Positions 12,598-16,171 of a stretch of DNA of 16,171 nucleotides are shown one piece after another. The notes beneath the pieces are model-generated. The model did not search any database, was not told the origin of the DNA, and saw only the letters and a program-made list of their open reading frames with translations. The stretch's first letter is position 1; every line of letters begins with the position of its first letter. The DNA comes from Oscillospiraceae bacterium. Lineage in GTDB: Bacteria > Bacillota > Clostridia > Oscillospirales > Oscillospiraceae. A program made the translations under genes and the position numbers. Location of the stretch: assembly GCA_902766215.1 (NCBI GenBank), contig CACXCV010000217.1, forward strand, positions 1-16,171, read 5' to 3'.

Positions 12598-13902
12598 ATG
12601 ATTTTTACTTTTTATACCCTGGGCTGTAAGGTCAATCAATACGAAACGCAGGCGATGGAGCAGGAGCTGATCCGCCGGGGCCACCGGCTGGCCGCCTTTG
12701 ACACCGTGTGCGACTGCTATGTGGTCAATTCGTGTACGGTCACGGCCGTCTCGGACAAAAAGACCCGCGCCGTCCTGCGGCAGGCTCGCCGGCGCAACCC
12801 CCAGGCCGTGATCGGCGTGTGCGGCTGCTATGCCCAGACCCAGCCCGAGGCTTTGCGTGAGCTGGGCGTGGACGTGCTCTCGGGCACCGGCGACCGGATG
12901 GCCTTTCTCGACGCGCTGGAGCGGGCCGCCCTGCAGCCCGGCGGTCCGCGGATCGAGCTGCTGGGTCAGGCGCGGCAGAACCATCATTTTGAGCAGCTGC
13001 CGGCCGGCGGGCTGGAGGGCCGCACCCGCGCCATGCTGAAGGTGCAGGACGGCTGCGACAACTTCTGCACCTACTGCATCATCCCCTATGCCCGGGGGCC
13101 GGTGCGCAGCCTGCCGGCGGAATCGGCGGTGGCACAGCTGCACCGGCTGGCGGAGGCCGGCTATCGCGAGTGTGTGGTCACCGGCATTGAGGTGGCCTCC
13201 TGGGGCAAGGACCTGGAGGGACGCCCCGCGCTGCCGGCGCTGCTGGACGCCCTCTGCCGCGCTGAGCCGGCAATGCGTATCCGCCTTGGCTCGCTGGAGC
13301 CGCGGGTGGTGGACGAGGCCTTTGCGGCCCTGGCGGCGCATCCGAATCTCTGCCCGCAGTTTCACCTGAGCCTGCAGTCCGGCTGCGACGCCACGCTGCG
13401 GCGGATGAACCGGCACTATGACACCGCCCGCTATGAGCAGAGCGTGCGGCTGCTGCGCGCGGCCTTTCCCGGCTGCGCCATTACCACCGACCTGATAACC
13501 GGCTTTCCCGGCGAGACGGAGGACGAGTTCGCCCAGACACTGGACTTTATGCGCCGGATCCGCTTTGCCGCGATGCACATCTTTCCCTATTCGGTGCGCA
13601 GCGGCACCCGCGCGGCGCAGATGCCGGATCAGGTGCCGGTGCCGGAGCGCGAGGCACGGGCTGCCCGGGCCGCGGCCCTGGCGGCGGAGCTGACCGCGGC
13701 CTATCGCGGGGCGATGGTGGGGCAGACGGCGCCGGTGCTGTTCGAGCAGCCGGGCGCGGGCGGCCTCTTCTGGGGCCACGCGCCCAACTATGTCCCCGTG
13801 GGCGTGGCGGGGCAGGACCTGCACGGCCGGCTGCGGCAGGTGGAAATCACGGCGGTAACCGAGGGCGGCGTAACGGGCCGCCTGCTGCCGGACAAGCCAT
13901 AA
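12598..13902 (+). CDS. mtaB: tRNA t6A37 methylthiotransferase MtaB
   Basis: The protein has 434 residues. The N-terminal methylthiotransferase domain opens with YTLGCKVNQYETQAMEQEL (6-24) and has cysteines C10, C46 and C77 (in VCGCYAQ) for the auxiliary iron-sulfur cluster. The radical SAM cluster motif is DGCDNFCTYCIIPYARGP (151-168; C153, C157, C160). Later segments (LGSLEP, FHLSLQSGCDATLRRMNRHY and TTDLITGFPGETEDEF) are typical, and the C-terminus resembles a TRAM RNA-binding domain. The TLGCKVNQYE start and the overall pattern point to MtaB, which adds a methylthio group to t6A at tRNA position 37, and not to MiaB or RimO. The ribosome binding site is poor (GGTG, 8 bases before the ATG), and I see no convincing promoter just upstream. 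It is divergent from the HPr-like gene. Confidence 0.95.
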   Translation: MIFTFYTLGCKVNQYETQAMEQELIRRGHRLAAFDTVCDCYVVNSCTVTAVSDKKTRAVLRQARRRNPQAVIGVCGCYAQTQPEALRELGVDVLSGTGDRMAFLDALERAALQPGGPRIELLGQARQNHHFEQLPAGGLEGRTRAMLKVQDGCDNFCTYCIIPYARGPVRSLPAESAVAQLHRLAEAGYRECVVTGIEVASWGKDLEGRPALPALLDALCRAEPAMRIRLGSLEPRVVDEAFAALAAHPNLCPQFHLSLQSGCDATLRRMNRHYDTARYEQSVRLLRAAFPGCAITTDLITGFPGETEDEFAQTLDFMRRIRFAAMHIFPYSVRSGTRAAQMPDQVPVPEREARAARAAALAAELTAAYRGAMVGQTAPVLFEQPGAGGLFWGHAPNYVPVGVAGQDLHGRLRQVEITAVTEGGVTGRLLPDKP

Positions 13903-13908
13903 CGCCCA

Positions 13909-13957
13909 GGCACGGCGCGGCTGTTCGCTGCGCCGTGCCCGCCCTGCAGATGGGCGG
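13909..13957 (+). terminator. tandem hairpins after mtaB
   Basis: A 13-base-pair stem with one G-U pair (13909-13921 with 13927-13939; outer arm GGCACGGCGC) starts 6 bases after the stop codon. A second small stem overlaps its last base (CCGCCC 13939-13944 with GGGCGG 13952-13957). No T-run follows either stem, so they may end transcription weakly or protect the 3' end. The rest of the gap to the greA promoter shows nothing recognisable. Confidence 0.5.
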
Positions 13958-14047
13958 AGAAACGGCCTGCTGCGCACCCGGTACTTGTAGAAAGCGACAA
14001 AGTTTTGCCAAAACAGGGCGAATGCCGCCGGAAGCGGCCGGACAGGC

Positions 14048-14077
14048 TTGACAGACGGGGGAAGTTTATCATATAAT
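14048..14077 (+). promoter_or_regulatory. sigma-A promoter for greA-lysS
   Basis: TTGACA (14048-14053), an 18-base spacer and TATAAT (14072-14077) are seen; both boxes are full consensus. The expected start near 14084 leaves about 40 bases of leader before greA. Confidence 0.82.
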
Positions 14078-14125
14078 TCTATAGAATGTACCCGTTACGG
14101 GATGAGAAAGGCGGTCTTTTGTACC

Positions 14126-14596
14126 ATGGCCAAGGAATTTAAACTCAGCCAGAGCCATCTGAAGTCTCTGGAGGACGAACTGGAATATCTGCGCACAACC
14201 CGCGAAAAAGAAGTCGCGGAAATGATTAAAGAAGCGCGTTCCTTCGGCGACCTGTCGGAGAACAGCGAATATGACGAGGCGAAAAACGAGCAGGGCAAGC
14301 TCTATGCCCGCATTGCCGAGATTGAAAACATCCTGGCCCACGCCACCGTGATTGAAGAGCACGAGGACGAGAACACCATCGGCATGGGCACGCGGGTCAC
14401 CGTGCGCGACGAGGATACCGGCGACGAGGACACCTTTGAGATCGTCGGCAGCCAGGAGGCCGACCCGCTTGACGGCCGTGTGTCGGACGACAGCCCCTTC
14501 GGCCGCGCCATCATTGGCCACCGCACCGGCGACAGGGTGACGGTTGAGGCGCCTGTGGGTCAGATTCACTATCAGATTGTCAGCTTTACGAAATAA
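14126..14596 (+). CDS. greA: Transcription elongation factor GreA
   Basis: The 156-residue protein has the usual GreA length. The N-terminal coiled coil (about 5-75) carries the acidic tip GDLSENSEYDEAKNEQ (41-56) with Asp42 and Glu45, which GreA inserts into the RNA polymerase secondary channel to stimulate cleavage of backtracked RNA. The C-terminal FKBP-like domain includes SPFGRAIIGHRTGDRVTVEAP (123-143). ATG 14126 was chosen because MAKEFKLS is the normal GreA start. The only purine-rich site (AAAGGCGG) lies 11 bases before it, which is rather far, and an in-frame ATG at 14102 is a possible alternative. It forms an operon with lysS, 12 bases downstream, an arrangement common in Firmicutes. 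Confidence 0.96.
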   Translation: MAKEFKLSQSHLKSLEDELEYLRTTREKEVAEMIKEARSFGDLSENSEYDEAKNEQGKLYARIAEIENILAHATVIEEHEDENTIGMGTRVTVRDEDTGDEDTFEIVGSQEADPLDGRVSDDSPFGRAIIGHRTGDRVTVEAPVGQIHYQIVSFTK

Positions 14597-14608
14597 GGAG
14601 AGAGCATC

Positions 14609-16171
14609 ATGGCAGACGAAATCCGCCCTCAGACGGCGGAAGAACAGACCCTGAACGACCAGCTGCTGGTGCGCCGCGAAAAGCTGGCTGCCCTGCAGCA
14701 GGCAGGGTGCGACCCCTTTACCATCACGCGGTTTGAGCGCACGCACTTTGCCCAGCAGATTAAAGACTCGTTCGATTCTCTGGAAGGGCAGCCGGTCTGC
14801 GTGGCGGGCCGCCTGATGAGCGACCGCGGCATGGGCAAGGTGTCCTTCCGCGACCTGCAGGATCCCACCGGCCGCATCCAGCTCTATGCCCGCATGGACG
14901 AGATGGACGAGGCGGAATACGCCGCCTTCCGCAAGCTGGACGTGGGCGACCTGGTCGGCGTGCACGGCGTGGCCTTCCGCACCAAGCGCGGCGAGATCTC
15001 CGTGCGCGTGGAGCACGCCCGGCTGCTGTCGAAGAGCCTGCGCCCCCTGCCTGAAAAGTTTCATGGCCTGACAGACAAAGAGGTCCGCTATCGCCAGCGC
15101 TATGTGGACCTGATTGTCAACCCCGAGGTCAAGCGGAACTTTATCATCCGCTCGCAGTTCATCAAGCACCTGCGCGATTACCTCGACAACATGGGCTATA
15201 TCGAGGTCGAGACCCCGGTCCTCAACACGATTGCAGGCGGCGCGGCGGCCCGGCCCTTCATCACCCACCACAACACGCTGGACATTGACATGTACATGCG
15301 CATTGCCACCGAGCTGCCGCTGAAGCGGCTGATCGTCGGCGGTATGGAGCGGGTGTACGAGGTGGGCCGCATCTTCCGCAACGAGGGCATGGACCCCAAG
15401 CACAACCCGGAGTTTACCACCGTGGAGCTGTATCAGGCCTATGCCGACTTCCATGACATGATGGACATTGCCGAGGGCGTTTACACCACCTTTGCGCAGA
15501 AATACCTTGGCACGTATGAACTGGAATGGATGGGTGAAAAGGTTGACCTGACGCCCGGCTGGCCGCGGCTGACAATGGTCGAGGCAGTCAGGCAGTATGT
15601 CGGCGTGGATTTTGACGCGATTACCGACGATGCCGAGGCCGTGGCGGCAGCAAAGGCTGTCGGGGTGGAGCTGGCCGACGCGGCCGAGAAGACCTGGGGC
15701 AACGCGCTCTATGCCTGCTTTGACCAGAAGGTGGAGGAGCAGCTGGTGCAGCCGACGTTCATCACCATGTATCCGGTTGAGGTGTCGCCGCTGACCAAGC
15801 GCAGCCCGAAAGACCCGAGACTCACCGAGCGCTTTGAATTCTTTATCTGCCGCGCGGAGATGGGCAATGCCTATTCCGAGCTCAACGACCCGATCGACCA
15901 GAGAGAACGCTTTATGAAGCAGGTCGAGCAGCGCGAACGCGGCGACGACGAGACCGAAATGCTGGACGAGGATTTCCTCACCGCGCTGGAATATGGCATG
16001 CCCCCCACGGGCGGCATGGGCATGGGAATCGACCGCGCGGTCATGCTCTTTACCGGCGCCGACTCCATCCGCGATGTCATCCTCTTCCCGACGATGAAGC
16101 CCCTCGACATGCCGAAGAAGGACGCTGCCAAGGCAGAAGCCGCTCCGGCAGAAGTCCAAAAGGAAGAGGTC
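14609..16171 (+). CDS. lysS: Lysyl-tRNA synthetase, class II (3' end outside window)
   Basis: 521 codons are visible without a stop before the right edge. The enzyme charges tRNA-Lys with lysine in the cytoplasm. An N-terminal anticodon-binding OB domain (about 55-155, with GRLMSDRGMGKVSFRDLQD) is followed by the class II catalytic core. Motif 1 lies around FIKHLRDYLDNMGYIEVETP. Motif 2 starts RIFRNEGMDPKHNPEFT at residue 254. Motif 3 is GGMGMGIDR (468-476). The family normally ends soon after RDVILFPTMKPL, which is reached at about residue 500. Here the frame continues with a Lys/Ala/Glu-rich tail (KKDAAKAEAAPAEVQKEE) that leaves the window. AAGGAG overlapping the greA stop codon serves the ATG at 14609. 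Confidence 0.97.
   Translation, partial: MADEIRPQTAEEQTLNDQLLVRREKLAALQQAGCDPFTITRFERTHFAQQIKDSFDSLEGQPVCVAGRLMSDRGMGKVSFRDLQDPTGRIQLYARMDEMDEAEYAAFRKLDVGDLVGVHGVAFRTKRGEISVRVEHARLLSKSLRPLPEKFHGLTDKEVRYRQRYVDLIVNPEVKRNFIIRSQFIKHLRDYLDNMGYIEVETPVLNTIAGGAAARPFITHHNTLDIDMYMRIATELPLKRLIVGGMERVYEVGRIFRNEGMDPKHNPEFTTVELYQAYADFHDMMDIAEGVYTTFAQKYLGTYELEWMGEKVDLTPGWPRLTMVEAVRQYVGVDFDAITDDAEAVAAAKAVGVELADAAEKTWGNALYACFDQKVEEQLVQPTFITMYPVEVSPLTKRSPKDPRLTERFEFFICRAEMGNAYSELNDPIDQRERFMKQVEQRERGDDETEMLDEDFLTALEYGMPPTGGMGMGIDRAVMLFTGADSIRDVILFPTMKPLDMPKKDAAKAEAAPAEVQKEEV

Noticed and set aside
12544..13977. 477-codon open frame antisense to mtaB
   Set aside because: It is a shadow of mtaB with no start signal and no family resemblance.
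14069..16159. 696-codon open frame antisense to greA-lysS
   Set aside because: Same cause: it lies over two clear genes, has no ribosome binding site and encodes His/Ala/Val-rich sequence of no recognisable family.

Overview
The window looks like chromosomal core sequence from a GC-rich, spore-forming member of the Firmicutes/Bacillota, most likely class Clostridia (an Oscillospiraceae/Ruminococcaceae-like gut anaerobe). That placement is an inference. It rests on the spoVAD-spoVAE pair, the fused FeoA-FeoB ferrous iron transporter, the greA-lysS pair, an NADP-type glutamate dehydrogenase, a DUF2161 protein and MtaB, together with strong GGAGG-type ribosome binding sites and high GC at third codon positions. 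I see no insertion sequence, phage gene, CRISPR array, rRNA or tRNA. No stretch longer than 300 bases lacks a gene; the largest gap is about 280 bases (2751-3031).

Layout. 1-178 (-): N-terminal part of a Nudix ADP-ribose pyrophosphatase, running off the left edge. 360-2750 (+): feoAB fusion, divergent from it, ending in a strong hairpin. 3032-4033 (+): AraC-family regulator. A hairpin usable in both directions separates it from a leftward pair, 6381-5581 (DivIVA-like coiled coil) followed by 5505-4111 (PIN-like nuclease-type domain on a long repeat-bearing linker). 6736-6527 (-): small DUF378 membrane protein. 6914-8300 (+): spoVAD-spoVAE. 8367-8486 (+): a 39-residue protein made mostly of Asn and Gln. 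Hairpins then separate these from leftward gdhA (9990-8644). Further leftward genes are DUF2161 (10911-10222), a D-Ala-D-Ala carboxypeptidase (12111-10972) and an HPr-like protein (12427-12179). 12598-13902 (+): mtaB. 14126-16171 (+): greA and lysS, the latter running off the right edge.

How the genes relate. The most coherent block is 6527-8486. Three transcription units there each have an identical CATACTA -10 box preceded at 17-18 bases by a GHATR-like -35 box, which is the known pattern for the forespore factor sigma-G. This fits spoVAD/spoVAE (dipicolinate uptake into the forespore). It also suggests that the divergent DUF378 gene and the Asn/Gln-rich mini-protein are late forespore genes. 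That mini-protein is the best candidate here for something undescribed.

The other genes are mostly housekeeping: iron uptake, nitrogen assimilation, peptidoglycan trimming, tRNA modification, transcript cleavage and tRNA charging. They have sigma-A-type promoters, including a full-consensus one before gdhA. Two further points deserve attention. A terminator-like hairpin overlaps the ribosome binding site of the carboxypeptidase gene. The HPr-like protein lacks the phosphorylatable histidine motif.
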